This document shows positions 1 to 15,300 of a stretch of DNA of 64,000 nucleotides, in pieces. Location: contig CM067316.1 in assembly GCA_034231615.1 (NCBI GenBank), positions 30,185,714-30,249,713 of the forward strand, read 5' to 3'. The notes beneath the pieces were generated by a model that was not told the DNA's origin, searched no databases, and saw nothing but the letters and a program-made list of their open reading frames with translations. The translations under genes and the position numbers were made by a program. Source of the DNA: Meghimatium bilineatum. Lineage: Eukaryota; Mollusca; Gastropoda; Stylommatophora; Philomycidae. The stretch's first letter is position 1. Every line of letters starts with the position of its first letter.

Positions 1-2068
1 CCAAAACTCGTTGTATTCTGGGACATTACTCATAAATTCATTGTACTGAAGCTTACTACACTAGAATTGAGTGTATTCTGGCCTATTACACATGATTTCG
101 TTGTATTGCAGCTTAATACGTCAGAACACTGGCGTATAAACACGAATTGGGTGTACTGCAGTTTAATACGCCAAAAAACGTTGTATTCTGGAATATTACT
201 CACAAATTCATTGTACTGAAGCTTACTACACTAGAATTGAGTGTATTCTGGCCTATTACACATGATTTCGTTGTAGTGCAGCTTAATACTTCAGAACACT
301 GTCGTATTACACATGAATTGGGTGTATTGCAGTTTACTACGTCACAACTCGTTGTATTCTGGAATATTACTCACAAATTCATTGTACTGAAGCTTACTAC
401 ACTAGAATTGAGTGTATTCTGGCCCATTACACATGATTTCGTTGTATTGCAGCTTAATACTTCAGAACACTGGCGTATTAAACACGAATTGGGAGTATTG
501 CAGTTTAGTACGCCAAAACTCGTTGTATTCTGGCAAATTAATCACAAATTAATTGTACTGAAGCTTAATACACTAGAATTGAGTGTATTCTAGCCTATTG
601 CACATGATTTCGTTGTATTTCAGATTAATACGTCAGAACACTGGCGTATTACACAAGAATTGGGTGTATTGCATTTTAGTACGCCAAAACTCATTGTATT
701 CTGGGATATTACACATGATTTCGTTGTATTGCAGCTAAATACGTCATAATACTGGCGTATAAACACGAATTGGGTGTATTGCAGTTTAGTACGCCAAAAC
801 TCATTGTATTCTGGGACATTACTCATAAATTCATTGTACTGAAGCTTACTACACTAGAATTGAGTGTATTCTGGCCTATTACACATGATTTCGTTGTATT
901 GCAGCTTAATACGTCAGAACACTGGCGTATAAACATGAATTGGGTGTACTGCAGTTTAGTACGCGAAAACTCGTTGTATTCTTGAATATTACTCACAAAT
1001 TCATTGTACTGAAGCTTACTACACTAGAATTGAGTGTATTCTGGCCTATTACACATGATTTCGTTGTATTGCAGCTTAATACTTCAGAACACTGTCGTAT
1101 TACACATGAATTGGGTGTATTGCAGTTTACTACGTCACAACTCGTTGTATTCTGGCATATTACTCACAAATTCATTGTACTGAAGCTTACTACACTAGAA
1201 TTGAGTGTATTCTGGCCCATTACACATGATTTCGTTGTATTGCAGCTTAATACTTCAGAACACTGGCGTATTAAACACGAATTGGGAGTATTGCAGTTTA
1301 GTACGCCAAAACTCGTTGTATTCTGGGATATTACTCACAAGTTCATTGCACTGAAGCTTACTACACTAGAATTGAGGGTATTCTGGCCTATTACACATGA
1401 TTTCGTTGTACTGCAGCTTAATACGTCAGAACACTGGCGTATTACACAAGAATTGGGAGTATTGCAGTTTAGTACGCCAAAACTCGTTGTATTCTGGGAC
1501 ATTACTCATAAATTCATTGTACTGAAGCTTACTACACTAGAATTGAGTGTATTCTGGCCTATTACACATGATTTCGTTGTATTGCAGCTTAATACGTCAG
1601 AACACTGGCGTATAAACACGAATTGGGTGTACTGCAGTTTAGTACGCCAAAACTCGTTGTATTCTGGAATATTACTCATAAATTCATTGTACTGAAGCTT
1701 ACTACACTAGAATTAAGTGTATTCTGGTCTATTACACATGATTTCGTTGTATTTCAGTTAAATACGTCAGAATACTGGCGTATAAACACGAATTGGGTGT
1801 ACTGCAGTTTAGTACGCCAAAACTCGTTGTATTCTGGGATATTACTCACAAGTTCATTGCACTGAATCATACTACACTAGAATTGAGGGTATTCTGGCCC
1901 ATTACACATGATTTCGTTGCATTGCAGCTTAATACTTCAGAACACTGGCGTATTAAACACGAAGTGGGAGTATTGCAGTTGAATACGCCAAAACTCGTTG
2001 TATTCTGGCATATTAATCACAAATTAATTGTACTGAAGCTTAATACACTAGAATTGAGTGTATTCTAG

Positions 2069-5000
2069 CCTATTGCACATGATTTCGTTGTATTTCAGAT
2101 TAATACGTCAGAACACTGGCGTATTACACAAGAATTGGGTGTATTGCAGTTTAGTACGCCAAAACTCATTGTATTCTGGGATATTATTCATAAATTCATT
2201 GTACTGAAGCTTACTACACTAGAATTAAGTGTATTCTGGTCTATTACACATGATTTCGTTGTATTGCAGCTAAATACGTCAGAATACTTGCGTATAAACA
2301 CGAATTGGGTGTATTGCAGTTTAGTACGCCAAAACTCGTTGTATTCTGGGATATTACTCACAAGTTCATTGCACTGAAGCTTACTTCACTAGAATTGAGG
2401 GTATTCTGGCCTATTACACATGATTTCGTTGTACTGCAGCTTAATACGTCAGAACACTGGCGTATTACACAAGAATTGGGAGTATTGCAGTTTAGTACGT
2501 CAAAACTCGTTGTATTCTGGGACATTACTAATAAATTCATTGTATTGAAGCTTACTACACTAGAATTGAGTGTATTCTGGCCTATTACACATGATTTCGT
2601 TGTATTGCAGCTTAATACGTCAGAACACTGGCGTATAAACATGAATTGGGTGTACTGCAGTTTAGTACGCCAAAACTCGTTGTATTCTGGGATATTACTC
2701 ACAAGTTCATTGCACTGAAGCTTACTACACTAGAATTGAGGGTATTCTGGCCTATTACACATGATTTCGTTGTATTGCAGCTTAATACTTCAGAACACTG
2801 GCGTATTAAACACGAATTGGGAGTATTGCAGTTTAGTACGCCAAAACTCGTTGTATTTTGGAATATTACTCACAAATTCATTGTACTGAAGCTTACTACA
2901 CTAGAATTGAGTGTATTCTGGCCTATTACACATGATTTCGTTGTATTGCAGCTTAATACTTCAGAACACTGGCGTATTAAACACGAATTGGGAGTATTGC
3001 AGTTTAGTACGCCAAAACTCGTTGTATTCTGGGATATTACTCACAAATTCATTGTACTACACTAGAATTGAGTGTATTCTGGCCTATTACACATGATTTC
3101 GTTGTAGTGCAGCTTAATACTTCAGAACACTGTCGTATTACACATGAATTGGATGTATTGCAGATTACTACGTCACAACTCGTTGTATTCTGGCATATTA
3201 CTCACAAATTCATTGTACTGAAGCTTTCTACACTAGAATTGAGTGTATTCTGGCACATTACACATGATTTCGTTGTATTGCAGCTTAATACTTCAGAACA
3301 CTGGCGTATTAAACACGAATTGGGAGTATTGCAGTTTAGTACGCCAAAACTCATTGTATTCTGGCATATTAATCATAAATTCATTGCACTGAAGCTTACT
3401 ACACTAGAATTGAGTGTACACTAGCCTATTGCACATGATTCCATTGTATTGCAGCTTAATACATCACAACATTGGCGTATCACATACGAATTGGGTGTAT
3501 TCCAGTTTAGTACGCCAAAACTCGTTGTATTCTGGCATATTACTCACACATTCATTGTACTGAAGCTTACTACACTAGAATTGAGTGTATTCTGGCCTAT
3601 TACACATGATTTCGTTGTAGTGCAGCTTAATACGTCAGAACACTGGCGTATTAAACACGAATTGGGAGTATTGCAGTTTAGTACGCCAAAACTCGTTGTA
3701 TTCTGGCATATTACTCACAAATTCATTGTACTGAAGCTTACTACACTAGAATTGAGTGTATTCCGCCCTATTACACATGATTTCGTTGTAGTGCAGCTTA
3801 ATACTTCAGAACACTGTCGTATTACACACGAATTGGGTGTATTGCAGTTTAGTACGCCAAAACTCGTTGTATTCTGGCATATTACTCACAAATTCATTGT
3901 ACTGAAGCTTACTACACTAGAATTGAGTGTATTCTGGCCCATTACACATGATTTCGTTGTATTGCAGCTTAATACTTCAGAACACTGGCGTATTAAACAC
4001 GAATTGGGAGTATTGCAGTTTAGTACGCCAAAACTCGTTGTATTCTGGGATATTACTCACAAATTCATTGTACTGAAGCTTACTACACTAGAATTGAGTG
4101 TATTCTGCCCTATTACACATGATTTCGTTGTATTGCAACATAATACGTCAGAACACTGTCGTATTACACATGAATTGGATGTATTGCAGTTTACTACGTC
4201 ACAACTCGTTGTATTCTGGCATATTACTCACAAATTCATTGTACTGTAGCTTTCTACACTAGAATTGAGTGTATTCTAGCCTATTCCACATGATTTCGTT
4301 GTAGTGCAGCTTAACACGTCAGAACACTGGCGTATTAAACATGAATTGGGAGTATTGCAGTTTAGTACGCCAAAACTCGTTGTATTCTGGCATATTACTC
4401 ACAAATTCATTGTACTGAAGCTTACTACACTAGAATTGAGTGTATTCCGCCCTATTACACATGATTTCGTTGTAGTGCAGCTTAATACTTCAGAACACTG
4501 TAGTATTACACACCAATTGGGTGTATTGCAGTTTAGTACGCCAAAACTCGTTGTATTTTGGAATATTACTCACAAATTCATTGTACTGAAGCTTACTACA
4601 CTAGAATTGAGTGTATTCTGGCCTATTACACATGATTTCGTTGTAGTGCAGCTTAATACTTCAGAACACTGTCGTATTACACATGAATTGGATGTATTGC
4701 AGTTTACTACGTCACAACTCGTTGTATTCTGGCATATTACTCACAAATTCATTGTACTGAAGCTTTCTACACTAGAATTGAGTGTATTCTGGCCCATTAC
4801 TCATGATTTCGTTGTAGTGCAGCTTAATACGTCAGAACACTGGCGTATTAAACACGAATTGGGAGTATTGCAGTTTAGTACGCCAAAACTCGTTGTATTC
4901 TGGCATATTACTCACAAATTCATTGTACTTAAGCTTACTACACTAGAATTGAGTGTATTCCGCCCTATTACACATGATTTCGTTGTAGTGCAGCTTAATA

Positions 5001-8000
5001 CTTCAGAACACTGTCGTATTACACACGAATTGGGTGTATTGCAGTTTAGTACGCCAAAACTCGTTGTATTCTGGCATATTACTCACAAATTCATTGTACT
5101 GAAGCTTACTACACTAGAATTGAGTGTATTCTGGCCCATTACACATGATTTCGTTGTATTGCAGCTTAATACTTCAGAACACTGGCGTATTAAACACGAA
5201 TTGGGAGTATTGCAGTTTAGTACGCCAAAACTCGTTGTATTCTGGGATATTACTCACAAATTCATTGTACTGAAGCTTACTACACTAGAATTGAGTGTAT
5301 TCTGCCCTATTACACATGATTTCGTTGTATTGCAACATAATACGTCAGAACACTGTCGTATTACACATGAATTGGATGTATTGCAGTTTACTACGTCACA
5401 ACTCGTTGTATTCTGGCATATTACTCACAAATTCATTGTACTGTAGCTTTCTACACTAGAATTGAGTGTATTCTAGCCTATTCCACATGATTTCGTTGTA
5501 GTGCAGCTTAACACGTCAGAACACTGGCGTATTAAACATGAATTGGGAGTATTGCAGTTTAGTACGCCAAAACTCGTTGTATTCTGGCATATTACTCACA
5601 AATTCATTGTACTGAAGCTTACTACACTAGAATTGAGTGTATTCCGCCCTATTACACATGATTTCGTTGTAGTGCAGCTTAATACTTCAGAACACTGTAG
5701 TATTACACACCAATTGGGTGTATTGCAGTTTAGTACGCCAAAACTCGTTGTATTTTGGAATATTACTCACAAATTCATTGTACTGAAGCTTACTACACTA
5801 GAATTGAGTGTATTCTGGCCTATTACACATGATTTCGTTGTAGTGCAGCTTAATACTTCAGAACACTGTCGTATTACACATGAATTGGATGTATTGCAGT
5901 TTACTACGTCACAACTCGTTGTATTCTGGCATATTACTCACAAATTCATTGTACTGAAGCTTTCTACACTAGAATTGAGTGTATTCTGGCCCATTACTCA
6001 TGATTTCGTTGTAGTGCAGCTTAATACGTCAGAACACTGGCGTATTAAACACGAATTGGGAGTATTGCAGTTTAGTACGCCAAAACTCGTTGTATTCTGG
6101 CATATTACTCACAAATTCATTGTACTTAAGCTTACTACACTAGAATTGAGTGTATTCCGCCCTATTACACATGATTTCGTTGTAGTGCAGCTTAATACTT
6201 CAGAACACTGTCGTATTACACACGAATTGGGTGTATTGCAGTTTAGTACGCCAAAACTCGTTGTATTCTGGCATATTACTCACAAATTCATTGTACTGAA
6301 GCTTACTACACTAGAATTGAGTGTATTCTGGCCCATTACACATCATTTCGTTGTATTGCAGCTTAATACTTCAGAACACTGGCGTATTAAACACGAATTG
6401 GGAGTATTGCAGTTTAGTACGCCAAAACTCGTTGTATTCTGGGATATTACTCACAAATTCATTGTACTGAAGCTTACTACACTAGAATTGAGTGTATTCT
6501 GCCCTATTACACATGATTTCGTTGTATTGCAGCTTAATACATCACAACACTGGCGTATCACATACGAATTGGGTGTATTCCAGTTTAGTACGCCAAAACT
6601 CGTTGTATTCTGGCATATTTCTCACACATTCATTGTACTGAAGCTTACTACACTAGAATTGAGTGTATTCTGGCCTATTACACATGATTTCGTTGTAGTG
6701 CAGCTTAATACTTCAGAACACTGTCGTATTACACATGAATTGGATGTATTGCAGTTTACTACGTCACAACTCGTTGTATTCTGGCATATTACTCACAAAT
6801 TCATTGTACTGAAGCTTTCTACACTAGAATTGAGTGTATTCTGGCCCATTACACATGATTTCGTTGTATTGCAGCTTAATACTTCAGAACACTGGCGTAT
6901 TAAACACGAATTGGGAGTATTGCAGTTTAGTACGCCAAAACTCGTTGTATTCTGGGATATTACTCACAAATTCATTGTACTGAAGCTTACTACACTAGAA
7001 TTGAGTGTATTCTAGCCTATTGCACATGATTTCGTTGTATTTCAGATTAATACGTCAGAACACTGGCGTATTACACAAGAATTGGGTGTATTGCAGTTTA
7101 GTACGCCAAAACTCATTGTATTCTGGGATATTATTCATAAATTCATTGTACTGAAGCTTACTACACTAGAATTAAGTGTATTCTGGTCTATTACACATGA
7201 TTTCGTTGTATTGCAGCTAAATACGTCAGAATACTTGCGTATAAACACGAATTGGGTGTATTGCAGTTTAGTACGCCAAAACTCGTTGTATTCTGGGATA
7301 TTACTCACAAGTTCATTGCACTGAAGCTTACTTCACTAGAATTGAGGGTATTCTGGCCTATTACACATGATTTCGTTGTACTGCAGCTTAATACGTCAGA
7401 ACACTGGCGTATTACACAAGAATTGGGAGTATTGCAGTTTAGTACGCCAAAACTCGTTGTATTCTGGGACATTACTAATAAATTCATTGTATTGAAGCTT
7501 ACTACACTAGAATTGAGTGTATTCTGGCCTATTACACATGATTTCGTTGTATTGCAGCTTAATACGTCAGAACACTGGCGTATAAACATGAATTGGGTGT
7601 ACTGCAGTTTAGTACGCCAAAACTCGTTGTATTCTGGGATATTACTCACAAGTTCATTGCACTGAAGCTTACTACACTATAATTGAGGGTATTCTGGCCT
7701 ATTACACATGATTTCGTTGTATTGCAGCTTAATACTTCAGAACACTGGCGTATTAAACACGAATTGGGAGTATTGCAGTTTAGTACGCCAAAACTCGTTG
7801 TATTTTGGAATATTACTCACAAATTCATTGTACTGAAGCTTACTACACTAGAATTGAGTGTATTCTGGCCTATTACACATGATTTCGTTGTATTGCAGCT
7901 TAATACTTCAGAACACTGGCGTATTAAACACGAATTGGGAGTATTGCAGTTTAGTACGCCAAAACTCGTTGTATTCTGGGATATTACTCACAAATTCATT

Positions 8001-10764
8001 GTACTACACTAGAATTGAGTGTATTCTGGCCTATTACACATGATTTCGTTGTAGTGCAGCTTAATACTTCAGAACACTGTCGTATTACACATGAATTGGA
8101 TGTATTGCAGATTACTACGTCACAACTCGTTGTATTCTGGCATATTACTCACAAATTCATTGTACTGAAGCTTTCTACACTAGAATTGAGTGTATTCTGG
8201 CACATTACACATGATTTCGTTGTATTGCAGCTTAATACTTCAGAACACTGGCGTATTAAACACGAATTGGGAGTATTGCAGTTTAGTACGCCAAAACTCA
8301 TTGTATTCTGGCATATTAATCATAAATTCATTGCACTGAAGCTTACTACACTAGAATTGAGTGTACACTAGCCTATTGCACATGATTCCATTGTATTGCA
8401 GCTTAATACATCACAACATTGGCGTATCACATACGAATTGGGTGTATTCCAGTTTAGTACGCCAAAACTCGTTGTATTCTGGCATATTACTCACACATTC
8501 ATTGTACTGAAGCTTACTACACTAGAATTGAGTGTATTCTGGCCTATTACACATGATTTCGTTGTAGTGCAGCTTAATACGTCAGAACACTGGCGTATTA
8601 AACACGAATTGGGAGTATTGCAGTTTAGTACGCCAAAACTCGTTGTATTCTGGCATATTACTCACAAATTCATTGTACTGAAGCTTACTACACTAGAATT
8701 GAGTGTATTCCGCCCTATTACACATGATTTCGTTGTAGTGCAGCTTAATACTTCAGAACACTGTCGTATTACACACGAATTGGGTGTATTGCAGTTTAGT
8801 ACGCCAAAACTCGTTGTATTCTGGCATATTACTCACAAATTCATTGTACTGAAGCTTACTACACTAGAATTGAGTGTATTCTGGCCCATTACACATGATT
8901 TCGTTGTATTGCAGCTTAATACTTCAGAACACTGGCGTATTAAACACGAATTGGGAGTATTGCAGTTTAGTACGCCAAAACTCGTTGTATTCTGGGATAT
9001 TACTCACAAATTCATTGTACTGAAGCTTACTACACTAGAATTGAGTGTATTCTGCCCTATTACACATGATTTCGTTGTATTGCAACATAATACGTCAGAA
9101 CACTGTCGTATTACACATGAATTGGATGTATTGCAGTTTACTACGTCACAACTCGTTGTATTCTGGCATATTACTCACAAATTCATTGTACTGTAGCTTT
9201 CTACACTAGAATTGAGTGTATTCTAGCCTATTCCACATGATTTCGTGTAGTGCAGCTTAATACGTCAGAACACTGGCGTATTAAACATGAATTGGGAGTA
9301 TTGCAGTTTAGTACGCCAAAACTCGTTGTATTCTGGCATATTACTCACAAATTCATTGTACTGAAGCTTACTACACTAGAATTGAGTGTATTCCGCCCTA
9401 TTACACATGATTTCGTTGTAGTGCAGCTTAATACTTCAGAACACTGTAGTATTACACACCAATTGGGTGTATTGCAGTTTAGTACGCCAAAACTCGTTGT
9501 ATTTTGGAATATTACTCACAAATTCATTGTACTGAAGCTTACTACACTAGAATTGAGTGTATTCTGGCCTATTACACATGATTTCGTTGTAGTGCAGCTT
9601 AATACTTCAGAACACTGTCGTATTACACATGAATTGGATGTATTGCAGTTTACTACGTCACAACTCGTTGTATTCTGGCATATTACTCACAAATTCATTG
9701 TACTGAAGCTTTCTACACTAGAATTGAGTGTATTCTGGCCCATTACTCATGATTTCGTTGTAGTGCAGCTTAATACGTCAGAACACTGGCGTATTAAACA
9801 CGAATTGGGAGTATTGCAGTTTAGTACGCCAAAACTCGTTGTATTCTGGCATATTACTCACAAATTCATTGTACTGAAGCTTACTACACTAGAATTGAAT
9901 GTATTCCGCCCTATTACACATGATTTCGTTGTAGTGCAGCTTAATACTTCAGAACACTGTCGTATTACACACGAATTGGGTGTATTGCAGTTTAGTACGC
10001 CAAAACTCGTTGTATTCTGGCATATTACTCACAAATTCATTGTACTGAAGCTTACTACACTAGAATTGAGTGTATTCTGGCCCATTACACATCATTTCGT
10101 TGTATTGCAGCTTAATACTTCAGAACACTGGCGTATTAAACACGAATTGGGAGTATTGCAGTTTAGTACGCCAAAACTCGTTGTATTCTGGGATATTACT
10201 CACAAATTCATTGTACTGAAGCTTACTACACTAGAATTGAGTGTATTCTGCCCTATTACACATGATTTCGTTGTATTGCAGCTTAATACATCACAACACT
10301 GGCGTATCACATACGAATTGGGTGTATTCCAGTTTAGTACGCCAAAACTCGTTGTATTCTGGCATATTTCTCACACATTCATTGTACTGAAGCTTACTAC
10401 ACTAGAATTGAGTGTATTCTGGCCTATTACACATGATTTCGTTGTAGTGCAGCTTAATACTTCAGAACACTGTCGTATTACACATGAATTGGATGTATTG
10501 CAGTTTACTACGTCACAACTCGTTGTATTCTGGCATATTACTCACAAATTCATTGTACTGAAGCTTTCTACACTAGAATTGAGTGTATTCTGGCCCATTA
10601 CACATGATTTCGTTGTATTGCAGCTTAATACTTCAGAACACTGGCGTATTAAACACGAATTGGGAGTATTGCAGTTTAGTACGCCAAAACTCGTTGTATT
10701 CTGGGATATTACTCACAAATTCATTGTACTGAAGCTTACTACACTAGAATTGAGTGTATTCTGG
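2069..10764. repeat. Tandem duplication of a multi-monomer satellite block (~4.95 kb)
   Basis: Sequence from about 2,069 recurs at about 7,016, an offset of 4,947 bp, with only a few differences over the ~2.2 kb I compared. Examples are t/c at about 2,498 versus 7,447, a changed base making TAT near 7,680, and a 1-bp deletion at about 9,246. After about 4,303 the first copy carries an extra 1,197-bp segment (about 4,304-5,500) that the second lacks. The second copy continues with sequence matching 5,501-7,015. This is the signature of recent unequal crossing-over or conversion inside the array. An assembly artefact is the alternative. Confidence 0.85.
3600..6520. repeat. 1,197-bp (7 x 171) higher-order repeat run
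   Basis: Shared variant patterns repeat at an offset of exactly 1,197 bp, which is seven 171-bp monomers. For example 4,304 aligns with 5,501, and the segment from about 3,640 aligns with about 4,840. The repeat breaks down at about 6,530, where the later copy switches to the CATCACAAC variant. A marker variant (CACTAGCCTATTGCACATG) at 17,080 and 18,277 is also 1,197 bp apart, so seven-monomer units recur elsewhere in the array. Confidence 0.8.
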
Positions 10765-11643
10765 CCTATTACACATGATTTCGTTGTAGTGCAGCTTAAT
10801 ACTTCAGAACACTGTCGTATTACACATGAATTGGATGTATTGCAGTTTACTACGTCGCAACTCGTTGTATTCTGGCATATTACTCACATATTCATTGTAC
10901 TGAAGCTTTCTACACTAGAATTGAGTGTATTCTGGCCCATTACACATGATTTCGTTGTATTGCAGCTTAATACTTCAGAACACTGGCGTATTAAACACGA
11001 ATTGGGAGTATTGCAGTTTAGTACGCCAAAACTCATTGTATTCTGGCATATTAATCATAAATTCATTGCACTGAAGCTTACTACACTAGAATTGAGTGTA
11101 CACTAGCCTATTGCACATGATTCCATTGTATTGCAGCTTAATACATCACAACATTGGCGTATCACATACGAATTGGGTGTATTCCAGTTTAGTACGCCAA
11201 AACTCGTTGTATTCTGGCATATTACTCACACATTCATTGTACTGAAGCTTACTACACTAGAATTGAGTGTATTCTGGCCTATTACACATGATTTCGTTGT
11301 AGTGCAGCTTAATACGTCAGAACACTGGCGTATTAAACACGAATTGGGAGTATTGCAGTTTAGTACGCCAAAACTCGATGTATTCTGGCATATTACTCAC
11401 AAATTCATTGTACTGAAGCTTACTACACTATAATTGAGTGTATTCTGCCCTATTACACATGATTTCGTTGTAGTGCAGCTTAATACTTCAGAACACTGTC
11501 GTATTACACACGAATTAGGTGTATTGCAGTTTACTACGTCACAACTCGTTGTATTCTGGCATATTACTCACAAATTCATTGTACTGAAGCTTTCTACACT
11601 AGAATTGAGTGTATTCTAGCCTATTCCACATGATTTCGTTGTA

Positions 11644-12300
11644 GTGCAGCTTAATACGTCAGAACACTGGCGTATTAAACACGAATTGGGAGTATTGCAG
11701 TTTAGTACGCCAAAACTCGTTGTATTCTGGCATATTACTCACAAATTCATTGTACTGAAGCTTACTACACTAGAATTGAGTGTATTCCGCCCTATTACAC
11801 ATGATTTCGTTGTAGTGCAGCTTAATACTTCAGAACACTGTCGTATTACACACGAATTGGGTGTATTGCAGTTTAGTACGCCAAAACTCGTTGTATTCTG
11901 GCATATTACTCACAAATTCATTGTACTGAAGCTTTCTACACTAGAATTGAGTGTATTCTAGCCTATTCCACATGATTTCGTTGTAGTGCAGCTTAATACG
12001 TCAGAACACTGGCGTATTAAACACGAATTGGGAGTATTGCAGTTTAGTACGCCAAAACTCGTTGTATTCTGGCATATTACTCACAAATTCATTGTACTGA
12101 AGCTTACTACACTAGAATTGAGTGTATTCCGCCCTATTACACATGATTTCGTTGTAGTGCAGCTTAATACTTCAGAACACTGTCGTATTACACACGAATT
12201 GGGTGTATTGCAGTTTAGTACGCCAAAACTCGTTGTATTCTGGCATATTACTCACAAATTCATTGTACTGAAGCTTTCTACACTAGAATTGAGTGTATTC
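11644..12300. repeat. 342-bp dimeric higher-order repeat
   Basis: The block starting at 11,644 is repeated from 11,986, an offset of 342 bp or exactly two monomers, including the shared CTAGCCTATTCCACATG variant just upstream of each copy. It is a small recent tandem duplication within the satellite. Confidence 0.75.
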
Positions 12301-15300
12301 TGGCCCATTACACATGATTTCGTTGTATTGCAGCTTAATACTTCAGAACACTGGCGTATTAAACACGAATTGGGAGTATTGCAGTTTAGTACGCCAAAAC
12401 TCGTTGTATTCTGGGATATTACTCACAAATTCATTGTACTGAAGCTTACTACACTAGAATTGAGTGTATTCTGCCCTATTACACATGATTTCGTTGTATT
12501 GCAACATAATACGTCAGAACACTGTCGTATTACACATGAATTGGATGTATTGCAGTTTACTACGTCACAACTCGTTGTATTCTGGCATATTACTCACAAA
12601 TTCATTGTACTGAAGCTTTCTACACTAGAATTGAGTGTATTCTGGCCCATTACACATGATTTCGTTGTATTGCAGCTTAATACTTCAGAACACTGGCGTA
12701 TTAAACACGAATTGGGAGTATTGCAGTTTAGTACGCCAAAACTCATTGTATTCTGGCATATTAATCATAAATTCATTGCACTGAAGCTTACTACACTAGA
12801 ATATAGTGTACACTAGCCTATTGCACATGATTCCGTTGTATTGCAGCTTAATACATCACAACACTGGCGTATCACATACGAATTGGGTGTATTCCAGTTT
12901 AGTACGCCAAAACTCGATGTATTCTGGCATATTACTCACAAATTCATTGTACTGAAGCTTTCTACACTAGAATTGAGTGTATTCTGGCCCATTACACATG
13001 ATTTCGTTGTATTGCAGCTTAATACTTCAGAACACTGGCGTATTAAACACGAATTGGGAGTATTGCAGTTTAGTACGCCAAAACTCGTTGTATTCTGGCA
13101 TATTACTCACACATTCATTGTACTGAAGCTTACTACACTAGAATTGAGTGTATTCTGGCCTATTACACATGATTTCGTTGTAGTGCAGCTTAATACTTCA
13201 GAACACTGTCGTATTACACATGAATTGGATGTATTGCAGTTTACTACGTCACAACTCGTTGTATTCTGGCATATTACGCACAAATTCATTGTACTGAAGC
13301 TTTCTACACTAGAATTGAGTGTATTCTGGCCCATTACACATGATTTCGTTGTATTGCAGCTTAATACTTCAGAACACTGGCGTATTAAACATGAATTGGG
13401 AGTATTGCAGTTTAGTACGCCAAAACTCGTTGTATTCTGGGATATTACTCACAAATTCATTGTACTGAAGCTTACTACACTAGAATTGAGTGTATTCTGC
13501 CCTATTACACATGATTTCGTTGTATTGCAATATAATACGTCAGAACACTGGCGTATTACACAAGAATTGGGAGTATTGCAGTTTAGTACGCCAAAACTCG
13601 TTGTATTCTGGGACATTGCTCATAAATTCATTGTACTGAAGCTTACTACACTAGAATTCAGTGTATTCTGGCCTATTACACATGATTTCGTTGTATTGCA
13701 GCTTAATACGTAAGAACACTGGCGTATAAACACGAATTGGGTGTATTGCAGTTTAGTATGCCAAAACTCGTTGTATTCTGGCATATTAGTCATAAATTCA
13801 TTGCACTGAAGCTTACTACACTAGAATTGAGTGTACACTAGCCTATTGCACATGATTCCGTTGTATTGCAGCTTAATACATCACAACACTGGCGTATCAC
13901 ATACGAATTGGGTGTATTCCAGTTTAGTACGCCAAAACTCGTTGTATTCAGGCATATTACTCACAAATTCATTGTACTGAAGCTTACTACACTAGAATTG
14001 AGTGTATTCTGGCCTATTACACATGATTTCGTTGTAGTGCAGCTTAATACGTCAGAACACTGGCGTATTAAACACGAATTGGGAGTATTGCAGTTTAGTA
14101 CGCCAAAACTCGATGTATTCTGGCATATTGCTCACAAATTCATTGTACTGAAGCTTACTACAATAGAATTAAGTGTATTCTGGTCTATTACACATGATTT
14201 CGTTGTATTGCAGCTAAATACGTCAGAATACTGGCGTATAAACACGAATTGGGTGTACTGCAGTTTAGTACGCCAAAACTCGTTGTATTCTGGGATATTA
14301 CTCACAAGTTCATTGCACTGAAGCTTACTACACTAGAACTGAGGGTATTCCGGCCTATTACACATGATTTCGTTGTACTGCAGCTTAATACGTCAGAACA
14401 CTGGCGTATTACACAAGAATTGGGAGTATTGCAGTTTAGTACGCCAAAACTCGTTGTATTCTGGGACATTACACATAAATTCATTGTACTGAAGCTTACT
14501 ACACTAGAATTGAGTGTATTCCGCCATATTACACATGATTTCGTTGTAGTGCAGCTTAATACTTCAGAACACTGTCGTATTACACACGAATTGGGTGTAT
14601 TGCAGTTTAGTACGCCAAAACTCGTTGTATTCTGGAATATTACACACAAATTCATTGTACTGAAGCTTACTACACTAGAATTGAGTGTATTCTGGCCTAT
14701 TACACATGATTTCGTTGTAGTGCAGCTTAATACTTCAGAACACTGGCGTATTACACATGAATTGGATGTATTGCAGTTTACTACGTCACAACTCGTTGTA
14801 TTCTGGAATATTACTCACAAATTCATTGTACTGAAGCTTACTACACTAGAATTGAGTGTATTATGGCCCATTACACATGATTTCGTTGTATTGCAGCTTA
14901 ATACTTCAGAACACTGGCGTATTAAACAAGAATTGGGAGTATTGCAGTTTAGTACGCCAAAACTCGTTGTATTCTGGGATATTACTCACAAATTCATTGT
15001 ACTGAAGCTTACTACACTAGAATTGAGTGTATTCTGGCCCATTACACATGATTTCGTTGTATTGCAGCTTAATACTTCAGAACACTGGCGTATTAAACAC
15101 GAATTGGGAGTATTGCAGTTTAGTACGCCAAAACTCGTATTCTGGAATATTACTCACAAGTTCATTGCACTCAAGCTTGCTACACTAGAATTGAGTGTAT
15201 TCTGCCCTATTACACATGATTTCGTTGTATTGCAGCATAATACGTCAGAACACTGGCGTATTACACAAGAATTGGGAGTATTGCAGTTTAGTACGCCAAA

